Shown here piece after piece: positions 23,746 to 32,904 of a DNA stretch of 37,699 bases. A program made the position numbers and the translations under genes. Within the stretch, counting starts at the first letter, position 1; each line of letters starts with the position of its first letter. The notes below the pieces were generated by a model. It searched no databases. It saw nothing but the letters and a program-made list of their open reading frames with translations, and was not told where the DNA came from. The stretch covers positions 1 through 37,699 of the forward strand of contig CAYMCP010000028.1 in NCBI GenBank assembly GCA_964388965.1. Reading direction: 5' to 3'. This stretch comes from Albibeggiatoa sp964388965. GTDB lineage: Bacteria; Pseudomonadota; Gammaproteobacteria; Beggiatoales; Beggiatoaceae.

Positions 23746-26700
23746 TTAAAAATCAATTTGTTGCAAGATTTTAGGATCAGCAGGACTAGCAGCCTCACAA
23801 GTAAATTTGGGTAATTCTTGTGTTGCAGCAAGATTTTTAGGGCTGGTACAAAGCATTTTTTGTGGAATAACCTCATCCTCAGATAATCCAGCTTTATATT
23901 CAACCTCAATGTAGTGAATCCACAAATTATATTCTGTGTCATCAATTACCAAAAATGCCGGTGGATAATTTTTCATAGCCGGTACTTGCTCATTGATACC
24001 CAGTATAAACAAATTAAATATGGGTTCAGCAGCTAGCCCATTGGCATGATAGCCACGTAATTGTAGCTTAATACGTTGTTTATCATAAGTTTTATCTGCT
24101 GTGTAATCAATAATTTCCACCTCTGGCACGTTGATGGTATATAACACATCCGGCTCATCATCGGGATTTTTGCTAGGTATATAATTTGTCGTCATAAACG
24201 CCGGGCAAGGTTGAGTTTTCATATTACCTGCCGTACCTTTTACGCCGTCAAGAATACCTTTTTTCAGTTTGGTTTCACCAGTGGTTTTATTTAGCAAAGT
24301 AGCCACATAATCCATTTCATACTCATTTTGCGTGACATCAAAAGAAACTAAAGTACAACTAAAAGGTGGTACTATGATGGAAGATTCATTTGCAAATTCA
24401 ACTGAATTACTGATTTCCGTCCCCTCACTCCATTCAGTCGTTTTCCCAATAGATGCTTCAAATGAAGCCGTAAAAGAAACTGTCGCACTAGCAAGAAATC
24501 CAGCTTTAATCTCCTTTTCTATACCAAATGAAGCACCAACAGCTACGCTTTTACTGACGGATTCACTCCAACTGTTACTCCAAGTTTCAGATTCTGCAAT
24601 CGTAATTCCATGTGCCATGGAAGCATTAGCATTACTGCCAAAATTATCCAGACGAGAATAAGCTACAAAAGTATCACCTACATCTACAATGCGTGGTTCT
24701 CCTAAGGTCATTTTAACCATTTCGTAATCCATCCATTTAACTGTAATGCTGGATAACTTATTATTAAAGCTCACATAGTCAAAATCACCTATTGTATAAC
24801 CGTAGTCAACATCAACATCTTCAGAAGGCCAACCTATACCATCCGCAGATAATAAGGGAATCTCATATTGAACATTTTTATCATCTTTTTTAGCCGCCTC
24901 TGCATTTGCTTCTTCTTCAAGCGTTAAATCTTCGACTTTAATTGTATCTTCGTGCAATATAACTGCTATATCCTCTGGTATTTTAATCGAACTTACCCCA
25001 TCATTCACCATCAGCGTATCGACTGGATAAACACGACCTGAACCCGGTTTATCCATACCACCGTCGCTAAAACTTCTTGGATTAAAAGGATTGCTAATAT
25101 CAATAGGTCTATCGGGACTAAATCCCTGCATTCCTTCGTCATCATCACTCTTATTTAACCATCTATCAGTATAAGTCCAAACTAATGATTTTAACGTATC
25201 TGCTGAACATTGATACAATTTTATCGAATCTATCTCATCATTGAATTTGAACAAAACGTTATAATCAGTTCGTTCTTGACCATATTTAGGATATAAAGTC
25301 AACGCAAGTCCTTGATAACCCGGATGAAAATAAATTCTAGCGCAAGTATCGCCGATTAAGCTAATGGAAGAAACTCTATCACGCCAAGTACCCGGGTCAT
25401 CATCACCACCGCCAAAGAGCCAACCAACAACTGCACCAGCAGCCGCACCAATCGCAGTACCTACACCGGGTAACACGGTACCCACACCTGCACCAATAGC
25501 CGCTCCCGTACCAGCACTACTACTTTCATTAGTTTCAATATCTATGGTGTAGCCATGCAAATTTGGCTCATTTTGATTGACAGTGAAAGAATTACCTTGT
25601 AACTGCTCATGTTGATACAGAATTGCCTGAATAATACTAGGTTCGCAATCATATATTTCAAACGAACTCATTTGATTATCAAAGTCTTCCATATATGGAT
25701 ATTCGGTTTCGCCGTCAGGATTACGAGATAATAATGTTACTTTACGTCCTCGATAATTAGGTTTTTCATACAAGGTAACACAAGTATTTTTAGCTAATTT
25801 TACTGAACTGGCTCTATTTTCTAGCGGATGTCCATCAAAATCAATTAGACCAGTTAAATCTTCTCGATTTGTAGCAAATCCAGCCGCACTGCCTTTAAAA
25901 TCAGTTTTTTCGTAAAAGAGTACATAAGTTTCTACTGGAATAGGCGCGCATTGCTCGACTTTAATGGAGGAGATACTGTCATGAAAACCTTTTAATTGCA
26001 CATAATCGGTATATTCTCTACCTTGTTGCGGATAAAAAGTTTTTTCAGATAAAGTTTGGTTATTATCCAATTCATCTGAAATTTGGTTATATTCAAAACC
26101 ACTATATACTGTGACACAAGTATTGCCGTGTAAGCGAATCGAACCAATGCGATTATTCCAAACGTGGTAAAACTCATCTGTAAATTTGGTTAAATCTGGT
26201 TGGCTTTCGTCAAGCTTTAATGTACCTGATTTACCATCGAGGTAAGTATGCTCATAAAAGGTCACACCTAAATCTAAAGGATCGCAGTCATAAATTTCAA
26301 ACGATTTGATTCTATTATCAAAATTACCTAAAGTTAAATACTCGGTTTGCTCACCATATTTAAACAAAAATCGCTTTTTCTCGCCTTCAAAATTCACCCT
26401 ATCGTAGACTGTAATACAAGTATTTTTAGCCAAGCGAATTGAACTAATACGTTTTCCCCAATCATCCGTGTCATTTTCTGGTGCGTCTAAATCAGCTTGA
26501 TTCGTTTCAAAAGTAATGAATTTACCTGTTAAACCCCCATCTTTATAAAAAGTTGCCTGAGTCGTAACCGGTTGTGGCGCACATTCATACAATTCAACAG
26601 ATGAAATACCACCAAAAAAATCTTTGAGATTAATATGATCGGTATATTCTCTACCTTGTTGTGGATAAAAAATCCATTGCGATACTTTACCTTCTGGCAT

Positions 26701-26952
26701 TTGAATTTCGGCATTATCAGTATAGTTTTTACCATTGTAAATTTTTACGCAGGTATTACCATACAAACGCACCGAGTCAATTCGATTTTCCCAATCTTGA
26801 TAACGATCATCAACTAAGTCAGCTAATACTGCCTGATTGTCTATCAGTTTGATGAACTGCCCTTCAAGATTTTCATGCTCGTAAAAGATGGCTTCGAGCG
26901 CGAAAGATAAGGGCGAAACTACCATCAGAAAAACGAGTAGGTATGATTTCAT
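23746..26952 (-). CDS. Secreted beta/gamma-crystallin-repeat protein with aerolysin-like pore-forming region
   Basis: About 1,068 residues from ATG 26,952 (ribosome-binding site AAAGGA), with signal peptide MKSYLLVFLMVVSPLSFA. Five beta/gamma-crystallin-like units begin with FYxxxxLxG at about residues 22, 134, 231, 345 and 444. Each ends in a strand such as NRIDSVRLYGNTCVKIY. Sites fitting the crystallin calcium motif [ND][ND]xx[ST]S are DNQMSS, NDGVSS and NNKLSS. Unit five is split by a glycine-zipper insert (about 481-516, AGTGAAIGAGVGTVLPGVG and on). Residues about 745-885 are rich in alternating Ser/Thr and hydrophobics (ETWSNSWSESVSKSVAVGAS, a short amphipathic hairpin, then EWSEGTEISNSVEF and IVPPFSC), typical of aerolysin/ETX-MTX2 pore-forming beta regions. 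The C-terminal 180 residues are not recognised. Pore formation is inferred, not shown. Confidence 0.7.
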   Translation of the reverse strand: MKSYLLVFLMVVSPLSFALEAIFYEHENLEGQFIKLIDNQAVLADLVDDRYQDWENRIDSVRLYGNTCVKIYNGKNYTDNAEIQMPEGKVSQWIFYPQQGREYTDHINLKDFFGGISSVELYECAPQPVTTQATFYKDGGLTGKFITFETNQADLDAPENDTDDWGKRISSIRLAKNTCITVYDRVNFEGEKKRFLFKYGEQTEYLTLGNFDNRIKSFEIYDCDPLDLGVTFYEHTYLDGKSGTLKLDESQPDLTKFTDEFYHVWNNRIGSIRLHGNTCVTVYSGFEYNQISDELDNNQTLSEKTFYPQQGREYTDYVQLKGFHDSISSIKVEQCAPIPVETYVLFYEKTDFKGSAAGFATNREDLTGLIDFDGHPLENRASSVKLAKNTCVTLYEKPNYRGRKVTLLSRNPDGETEYPYMEDFDNQMSSFEIYDCEPSIIQAILYQHEQLQGNSFTVNQNEPNLHGYTIDIETNESSSAGTGAAIGAGVGTVLPGVGTAIGAAAGAVVGWLFGGGDDDPGTWRDRVSSISLIGDTCARIYFHPGYQGLALTLYPKYGQERTDYNVLFKFNDEIDSIKLYQCSADTLKSLVWTYTDRWLNKSDDDEGMQGFSPDRPIDISNPFNPRSFSDGGMDKPGSGRVYPVDTLMVNDGVSSIKIPEDIAVILHEDTIKVEDLTLEEEANAEAAKKDDKNVQYEIPLLSADGIGWPSEDVDVDYGYTIGDFDYVSFNNKLSSITVKWMDYEMVKMTLGEPRIVDVGDTFVAYSRLDNFGSNANASMAHGITIAESETWSNSWSESVSKSVAVGASFGIEKEIKAGFLASATVSFTASFEASIGKTTEWSEGTEISNSVEFANESSIIVPPFSCTLVSFDVTQNEYEMDYVATLLNKTTGETKLKKGILDGVKGTAGNMKTQPCPAFMTTNYIPSKNPDDEPDVLYTINVPEVEIIDYTADKTYDKQRIKLQLRGYHANGLAAEPIFNLFILGINEQVPAMKNYPPAFLVIDDTEYNLWIHYIEVEYKAGLSEDEVIPQKMLCTSPKNLAATQELPKFTCEAASPADPKILQQIDF

Positions 26953-26976
26953 ACATGTCCTTTTTAACTTTAACAT

Positions 26977-27404
26977 ATTCTAGTCTGGAATCGATAAATT
27001 GCCTCTATGCTAGCTGCTGCACGCTCGCAACGTGCTTTTTACCCTAATACACCAGACTCTGAAATTGTATACCAGTAATGTTACAAAATAAACGCTACCA
27101 AACTCGAATATTAAGGCAATCGCTGGGCAATCACCCTAAAATATTTTTTTGAAAATGTAGAAAATGTTATGATTGTAGGTAATATTTTTTGGTATCCTCT
27201 ATGGAAAATCATCCAATAGCACTAATTATCAAACACTTAGAGACGATTAAAGACCTGCGATAGAGCGGCAAAAAAAGCATAAATTGAGCAATATATTTTT
27301 TATGACACTTTGCGCTACTTGACATCCAAATTTAAACGATCTTTTCATTTTGTGAACAAAAAAGTACACTAATACTGAAAATATTTTAAAAAAAGAGTAG
27401 TATC
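26977..27404. other. Intergenic region holding an ISAs1 remnant
   Basis: The region between the crystallin-aerolysin gene and argS is AT-rich. Apart from the ISAs1 remnant at 27,201-27,319 I see no gene. Divergent promoters must lie here, but no pair of boxes is strong enough to annotate. Confidence 0.5.
27201..27319 (+). pseudogene. ISAs1-family transposase, 5' remnant with frameshift
   Basis: An ATG at 27,201 reads MENHPIALIIKHLETIKDLR and then stop. A frame shifted by one base continues as IERQKKHKLSNIFFMTLCAT. Joined, they match the conserved N-terminus of ISAs1/H-repeat transposases (a short helix, then IERxKKHKLxxIxFMTLCA). After residue 40 the similarity ends, so only the first tenth of the gene survives. 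Confidence 0.7.
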
Positions 27405-29147
27405 TTGAAACAATACATTAAAACTTTATTTCAACAAGCCTTTGAACAACTTCAATCTGAACACATCCTACCTGTTGAATTACAGGCTGATATTCGCATT
27501 GAGCGTACTAAGGATGCAACACACGGCGATTTTGCTTGTAATTTGGCGATGATGTTAGCGAAAAAAGCTAAAATGAAACCGCGTGATTTAGCAGAAAAAA
27601 TCATTACAGTTTTACCAAACTCAGATTTTATTGCAAAAGTTGAAATTGCTGGACCTGGATTTATTAATTTATTTTTAACATCAAATGCTTACCACAATAT
27701 TATTAAAACCATTTTACAACAAAAACAAAATTATGGTTTAAGTCAAATTGGTGCGGAAAAATCCGTTTTAATCGAGTTTGTATCAGCTAACCCAACAGGA
27801 CCATTACATGTGGGACATGGGCGTGGTGCCGCTTATGGCGCGGCATTAGCTAATTTGTTAAAAGCAGCCGGCTATCGTGTCAGCAAAGAATATTACGTTA
27901 ATGATGCAGGTCGGCAGATGGATATTCTAGCTACGAGTATTTGGTTACGTTATTTAGATTTATGTGGTGAAAAGTTTATTTTTCCAAATAACGCCTATCA
28001 AGGTGATTATATATGGGATATTGCTGCAACTCTGCATCGAGAAAATAAAGATAAATATCATTATGTTACAACTGATATATTTGCAGATATACCTGACGCA
28101 GATGATAAAGAATCACATATTGATGGTTTGATTCACAAAATGAAGCAACTGCTAGGTGAATCGGTTGCGCGGGAAATTTTACAGTTAGGCTTAGATGCAA
28201 TTTTAGGCGATATTGAGAATGATCTTGCTCAATTTGGCGTGTATTTCGATAAATGGTTTTCTGAATATAGCTTGACCAGTAATAATTTAGTTAGCAAAGC
28301 GATTGAACACATTAAAACAACAGGCTTTACTTACGAACAAGATGGCGCGTTATGGTTTAAATCCAGTGAATTTGGCGATGAAAAAGACCGAGTATTGATT
28401 AAAGAAAATGGTGCATTAACTTATTTAGCCTCTGATATTGCTTATCATGCCAATAAATTAGAACGCAATTTTGATGTTTTAATCAATATTTGGGGGGCTG
28501 ATCATCATGGCTATATCGCACGCTTAAAAGCCGCTATTCAAGTATTAGGCGCAGATGCAAGTAAATTACAAGTACTACTCGTACAGTTTGCAACACTATA
28601 TCGCGGTCAAGAAAAATTACAAATGTCCACTCGTAGCGGCGAATTCGTCACTTTGCGCGAATTACGTGAAGAAGTAGGGCAAGATGCTGCCCGATTTTTT
28701 TATATACAACGCAAAGCAGAACAACATTTAGATTTTGATTTAGAATTGGCAAAATCGCAATCTAATGATAATCCTGTGTATTATATTCAATATGCTCATG
28801 CGCGGATTTGTAGTGTATTCCGTGAGTTAGGTGAAAAGGGTGGCGAGTGGAATATGTCGGTTGCAGATTTAAATCGTTTGGATACAGCGCATGAAATTGA
28901 TTTAATTAAATTATTGTCCCGCTATCCTGAAACGGTCGAAAATGCTGCAATGGCTTATGAACCGCATCAATTAACGTATTATTTACGAGATTTAGCGCAA
29001 GCTTTCCACATCTATTACAATGCTCATAAATTTTTAGTGGCGGATGTAACATTAAGTCAAAGCCGATTGAGTTTGTGTAAAGGCGTGCAACAAGTATTGC
29101 AAAATGGTTTAACGATTATTGGTGTTTCTGCACCAGAGGTAATGTAG
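27405..29147 (+). CDS. argS: Arginyl-tRNA synthetase
   Basis: A 580-residue class I aminoacyl-tRNA synthetase charging tRNA(Arg). Seen: the N-terminal additional domain (about 1-110), FVSANPTGPLHVGHGRGA with the HIGH-type motif HVGH at 135-138, NDAGRQMDILA, WGADHHGY, and LQMSTRSGEFVTL in place of KMSKS. The anticodon-binding DALR domain is at about 460-580, ending in MVxxGLxxIGVSAPEVM form. The start is TTG (27,405); no ATG in frame fits, since MKQYIKTLF is the family start. The stop overlaps the GTG of the next gene by one base. Confidence 0.95.
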   Translation: MKQYIKTLFQQAFEQLQSEHILPVELQADIRIERTKDATHGDFACNLAMMLAKKAKMKPRDLAEKIITVLPNSDFIAKVEIAGPGFINLFLTSNAYHNIIKTILQQKQNYGLSQIGAEKSVLIEFVSANPTGPLHVGHGRGAAYGAALANLLKAAGYRVSKEYYVNDAGRQMDILATSIWLRYLDLCGEKFIFPNNAYQGDYIWDIAATLHRENKDKYHYVTTDIFADIPDADDKESHIDGLIHKMKQLLGESVAREILQLGLDAILGDIENDLAQFGVYFDKWFSEYSLTSNNLVSKAIEHIKTTGFTYEQDGALWFKSSEFGDEKDRVLIKENGALTYLASDIAYHANKLERNFDVLINIWGADHHGYIARLKAAIQVLGADASKLQVLLVQFATLYRGQEKLQMSTRSGEFVTLRELREEVGQDAARFFYIQRKAEQHLDFDLELAKSQSNDNPVYYIQYAHARICSVFRELGEKGGEWNMSVADLNRLDTAHEIDLIKLLSRYPETVENAAMAYEPHQLTYYLRDLAQAFHIYYNAHKFLVADVTLSQSRLSLCKGVQQVLQNGLTIIGVSAPEVM

Positions 29148-29680
29148 TGGCTGAGAAACGTGAAAAACGTCGCATTAAACGTCCACGTCCAGAAAAACAA
29201 CCTATTCCACGCGGCTGTCCACCCCGTTGGGCGTGGTTTTTTGGGGGGTTATTAATTGGTGTGTTTGGCGCGTTTTTGTTTTATTTATACGAGCTTGCAC
29301 CAAGTCAATTGCAAGCACCCGCTAATTTAACGCAAGAAGAATTAAGCGCGTCCCCTGCTCTCAATTATGAAGATTATGAGTTTTATAATAATTTATCCCA
29401 AAATGAGGTGAAAGTTGTTGAAACGGTTGATCATGATAAAAAATTAATTGAAAATCAAGTAATTAACTTACAAGTCGGTTCATTTCGTGACGCAAAAACT
29501 GCGCAGGGATTGAAAAATCATTTAGCAAATTTATCTATTCAAGCGGATATTGAGCAGGCAACAATTAATGGTTTGTCATGGCATCGGGTGCGTGTTGGTC
29601 CATTTAATTCTGAACAGTCATTAGAGGAAATGAAGAAAAAATTAACACAACATAAAATTCCTTTTTCCATCGTTGAATAA
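29147..29680 (+). CDS. SPOR-domain cell-division protein, FtsN-like
   Basis: A 177-residue inner-membrane protein with GTG start overlapping the argS stop. A basic cytoplasmic N-terminus (KREKRRIKRPRP) precedes one membrane helix (about 28-50, WAWFFGGLLIGVFGAFLFYL). A short linker leads to a C-terminal SPOR domain (about 105-177, INLQVGSFRDAKTAQGLK, then HRVRVGPF). Known: SPOR domains bind denuded peptidoglycan at the septum, and FtsN activates septal wall synthesis. argS followed by an ftsN-type gene is a conserved gammaproteobacterial arrangement. It is shorter than E. coli FtsN, lacking most of the linker. Confidence 0.85.
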   Translation: MAEKREKRRIKRPRPEKQPIPRGCPPRWAWFFGGLLIGVFGAFLFYLYELAPSQLQAPANLTQEELSASPALNYEDYEFYNNLSQNEVKVVETVDHDKKLIENQVINLQVGSFRDAKTAQGLKNHLANLSIQADIEQATINGLSWHRVRVGPFNSEQSLEEMKKKLTQHKIPFSIVE

Positions 29681-29772
29681 TGTCAAATATTACTAAGTTC
29701 AGCGCAATTGATGTGTGAGTTTTATTTTTTGAAAATCCTTGTTAATGATCAAAAATATTGGATGTTGTGCGA

Positions 29773-30336
29773 ATGATTTCAAGTAACGAATTACGCTTAG
29801 AGTTAAAAAAAAATATACGATTGCGCATTGGTTTGTGGTTAATTTTAGCGATTATTGCAATTTATAGTTTGCTATTACTTAATGAGTACGAAATGAGACT
29901 ACAAGCGCAATATGAAACCAGAATTGCGCATTTAGCCCGTTTACAAGATGTCACCAGTCAGGCTGAATGGATACAACGTGAAAAACAAGCAAATTCTGCT
30001 AAAATTATGCTGGAAAATAAGTTGTGGACTGCGGTGAGTAAGGGTTTGGCGCAAGCGGATTTTCAAGCGTGGTTAGCTGGACAAATACAAGCAGCTAAAA
30101 TTCAAGAGCCTAAAATGCTCGTCGATGAGGCGAAAGATGTACCTACCAATATTTGGTTGGTGAAAGCAAAATTAGAAGGTATTTTTGAAACTGATGCGCT
30201 ACAGCGTTTGTTGCTTAATTTCGCACAACATTCACAATGGGTTGTAGTTGATAGTTTTGAAGTCCGTCAAAGTAATCGTAAACCACGCTTTACCTTATTA
30301 ATGTCCGTTTATTTTCAGGCATCAGTCAGCTCATGA
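29773..30336 (+). CDS. Type II secretion M-like inner-membrane protein
   Basis: A 187-residue protein starting at ATG 29,773 (an in-frame TTG at 29,758 is less likely). Short cytoplasmic N-terminus, one membrane helix (about 18-37, LWLILAIIAIYSLLLL), a coiled-coil segment (about 40-85) and a C-terminal alpha/beta domain (about 105-187). This is the plan of GspM/PilO-type proteins. It is followed by C-like and secretin genes, the same order as M-N-D at the end of the Xanthomonas xps cluster. Sequence resemblance to GspM is weak, so the call leans on context. Confidence 0.55.
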   Translation: MISSNELRLELKKNIRLRIGLWLILAIIAIYSLLLLNEYEMRLQAQYETRIAHLARLQDVTSQAEWIQREKQANSAKIMLENKLWTAVSKGLAQADFQAWLAGQIQAAKIQEPKMLVDEAKDVPTNIWLVKAKLEGIFETDALQRLLLNFAQHSQWVVVDSFEVRQSNRKPRFTLLMSVYFQASVSS

Positions 30337-30800
30337 AATTACCCTCAACCCCGAAACAAATTAGCTTGTGGTTAGCAGTATTAACTAGCATAACATTGGT
30401 TGCTGCATGGCTACTCATTCCACTACCAAATCCGTCAGTTGATGTACAACAAGCACAAACTCAATGGCAGTCACCTAATATTTATCTGTTTGAAAATAGC
30501 CAACAAGTGTATAATCAGTTGCAGAAACGACAAGCTTGGGGTGGCAACACTGATACACAAACTAAGTCTGAGCAGCGTTTATTAAGTAAAGATTGGCGTT
30601 TAGCAGGTATTGTCCAAACGGGTCAACAACGTTTTGCATTATTGCAAGACATCAAACAAAACAAAGTTCAACGTTATGCAGTGGGAGATACATTAGATAA
30701 CGGTGGGCAATTGATTAAAATTTATGCTGATGCGGTTGAAATTAAGCTAGCTGGCAACATTGACACTGAATATTTACATCCTCGAAAACATGAGAAATAA
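30333..30800 (+). CDS. gspC: Type II secretion C-like (GspC/XpsN) inner-membrane protein
   Basis: A 155-residue protein overlapping the previous gene by four bases (ATGA). One membrane helix (about 11-30) is followed by a proline-rich linker and a homology-region domain at about 85-150. There WRLAGIVQTGQQRFALLQD and QRYAVGDTLDNGGQLIKIY give the beta strands typical of GspC HR domains. Known: the HR domain contacts the N0 domain of the secretin GspD, linking inner and outer membranes. There is no PDZ domain or coiled-coil end, as in the short XpsN-type proteins. Confidence 0.7.
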   Translation: MKLPSTPKQISLWLAVLTSITLVAAWLLIPLPNPSVDVQQAQTQWQSPNIYLFENSQQVYNQLQKRQAWGGNTDTQTKSEQRLLSKDWRLAGIVQTGQQRFALLQDIKQNKVQRYAVGDTLDNGGQLIKIYADAVEIKLAGNIDTEYLHPRKHEK

Positions 30801-32868
30801 ACTTTTTTTTACACTTACTTTATTGCTTTTTTCTGCATGTAGTTCTGTTCCGAAAACCGTACCATTAAAATTCCCAGAACCATTGCGTCAACCATTTACT
30901 GAAATAGAGCAAATTGAACCAATTGCGATACCTCAAACGCAAGATAGTGAGAAAAAACCACAACAAACTCAGTTCGGAAGTGTACCGCGTATGCCGGATT
31001 ACGCTTCACATCAGCGTGATCGTAGCGAGAAGGCAGATAATGTACCCAAATTAACCGGACAAGCAGTACAAATTAATGTGGACAGTTTGCCATTACCCGC
31101 TTTTATTAACGAAGTGTATGGTAATGTACTAGGTTTATCATTTGAAATTGACGCGGGTTTACAAAATAAAAGAGATTTAGTGACATTGCGCGTGACAGAA
31201 CCACAAAAACCAATAGAATTATATAGATTAGCTGAACAGGTATTAGATAATTACGGCGTAAGTATTACTCAACAAGGTCAATTATTACGTTTTATTCCTA
31301 CCAAAAATGCGCCTGCAGGTGAACCGCCTTTACTGGTACAAGGTACTACCTTGCCTAGTGTGCCAAATTCTCACCGCCCAATATTTCAATTTATTCCGCT
31401 CAAAGTTGTACAAAATGCAATGGTACGGGCATGGATTCGAGATGCCTACAAAGGTCAACAACTCGAAGTATCGGAAGATATGATCCGCAATGCGATTATT
31501 TTACGTGGTAAACCTGAGATTGTCGCGCAAGCCGCCGAAGCGGTTAAAATTCTTGATCAGCCGTTAATGCGCGGGCGTTATAGTACCCTGATTGAGCCTG
31601 CTTTTTTAAGTGTGAATGACTTAAATAGCCGTTTAACTTCAGTTTTGACCGCTGAGGGCTACATGATCGGCAACAATGCACCAATTATTTTTATTCCCTT
31701 TCAGTCTAATAATAGTTTACTTGTTTTCAGTGCTGATAAAACGGTTCTAAATCACATTAAAGCGTGGGCAATCAAGCTCGACCAGCCGTTGCCAAATCAG
31801 GATAAAGGTAAGCAGCGTATTTATTATTATTCAGTTAAAAATACCACTGCAAGCGGTTTAGGTGCCGTATTGTCACAATTGCTAGATTTATCGAATCAAA
31901 CAGTTGGCGGTAGAAATAATCAAAATCCTCAGCAGAGTAATCCAAATGCTAAAAATCGTCTAGTCGTTGATGAAACCCGTAATATTTTAATTTTTCATGG
32001 AGATACTGGCGTTTGGTCACAGGCATTGCCAATTATAAAAAAACTCGATACCCCCGCCAAACAAGTCTTAATCGAAGTGACAATTGCTGAAATTTCTTTA
32101 ACCGATGATACCCAATTTGGTATTGAATGGACGATGAAGGAAGCAGGATTAGGCAGTTTTAAAGGTGATATTGAAATTGGTGGATTTGGCATAGGATCAG
32201 ATGGATTTTATTACGCACCTTTGAGCAGCAGCGGACAAGCTAGAGCAGTCTTAAATGCCTTTGCTAATAATAATCAAGTCACAGTGCTGTCTACACCAAC
32301 GATTATGGTGCGTAGTGGTGAAAGTGCTTCATTTAATGTTGGTCAAGAAGTGCCGATTATTACCAGTCAAGCAACTTCAGCAGATTTACAAACGCCTACG
32401 GGTAGCAGTATTTTACAAAGTGTGCAATATCGCAGCACGGGCGTAGACTTATCAGTTAAACCAATTGTCTATTCAGAAAGTCAAATTGATTTGGAAATTA
32501 CCCAATCTTCCACCAACGCGGAACCAAATAGATTAAGTTCTGTTCCTTCGCCGGTAATTTCTAACCGTAGTGTCAAAACCAGTTTGAGTTTAGCTGACGG
32601 TGGTTCTGTGCTACTGGGTGGCTTAATTTCGACTAATAAAACGGTTAGTACCACAGGTGTTCCGCTATTAAAAGATATTCCTATCTTAGGTCGTTTATTT
32701 CGCGCCGATAGCGAAACGATAACACGTTCTGAAATGGTTATTTTAATTATTCCTTATGTATTAAACAACACTCAACAAGCAGAACAAATTACTAATGCGT
32801 TTAGAGATAAACTCAGCATTATTCAACCTGAACAAAAAGTGCCAGAAGTTCAGAATCCTGATCAATAA
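30790..32868 (+). CDS. gspD: Type II secretion secretin, lipoprotein
   Basis: A 692-residue outer-membrane secretin starting at ATG 30,790 and overlapping gspC by 11 bases. Signal peptide MRNKLFFTLTLLLFSAC ends in a lipobox (LFSAC), so the protein may be lipidated like XpsD. N0 domain about 97-175; N1-N3 domains about 200-415. The secretin core (about 430-675) has VPIITSQATS, VGQEVP, STGVDLSVKPIV, SSVPSPVISNRSVKTSLSL, GGSVLLGGLIS and PLLKDIPILGRLF. Known: it forms a dodeca- to pentadecameric channel for folded proteins. No GspE, GspF or pseudopilin genes are in the window, so those must lie elsewhere. Confidence 0.9.
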   Translation: MRNKLFFTLTLLLFSACSSVPKTVPLKFPEPLRQPFTEIEQIEPIAIPQTQDSEKKPQQTQFGSVPRMPDYASHQRDRSEKADNVPKLTGQAVQINVDSLPLPAFINEVYGNVLGLSFEIDAGLQNKRDLVTLRVTEPQKPIELYRLAEQVLDNYGVSITQQGQLLRFIPTKNAPAGEPPLLVQGTTLPSVPNSHRPIFQFIPLKVVQNAMVRAWIRDAYKGQQLEVSEDMIRNAIILRGKPEIVAQAAEAVKILDQPLMRGRYSTLIEPAFLSVNDLNSRLTSVLTAEGYMIGNNAPIIFIPFQSNNSLLVFSADKTVLNHIKAWAIKLDQPLPNQDKGKQRIYYYSVKNTTASGLGAVLSQLLDLSNQTVGGRNNQNPQQSNPNAKNRLVVDETRNILIFHGDTGVWSQALPIIKKLDTPAKQVLIEVTIAEISLTDDTQFGIEWTMKEAGLGSFKGDIEIGGFGIGSDGFYYAPLSSSGQARAVLNAFANNNQVTVLSTPTIMVRSGESASFNVGQEVPIITSQATSADLQTPTGSSILQSVQYRSTGVDLSVKPIVYSESQIDLEITQSSTNAEPNRLSSVPSPVISNRSVKTSLSLADGGSVLLGGLISTNKTVSTTGVPLLKDIPILGRLFRADSETITRSEMVILIIPYVLNNTQQAEQITNAFRDKLSIIQPEQKVPEVQNPDQ

Positions 32869-32904
32869 AAATATTAAAATTGGCACGAGTTCCTCATATT
32901 GGGC

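Noticed and set aside
25364..25552. A plus-strand frame rich in Pro and Ala
   Set aside because: It is the complement of the glycine-zipper codons and has no independent support.
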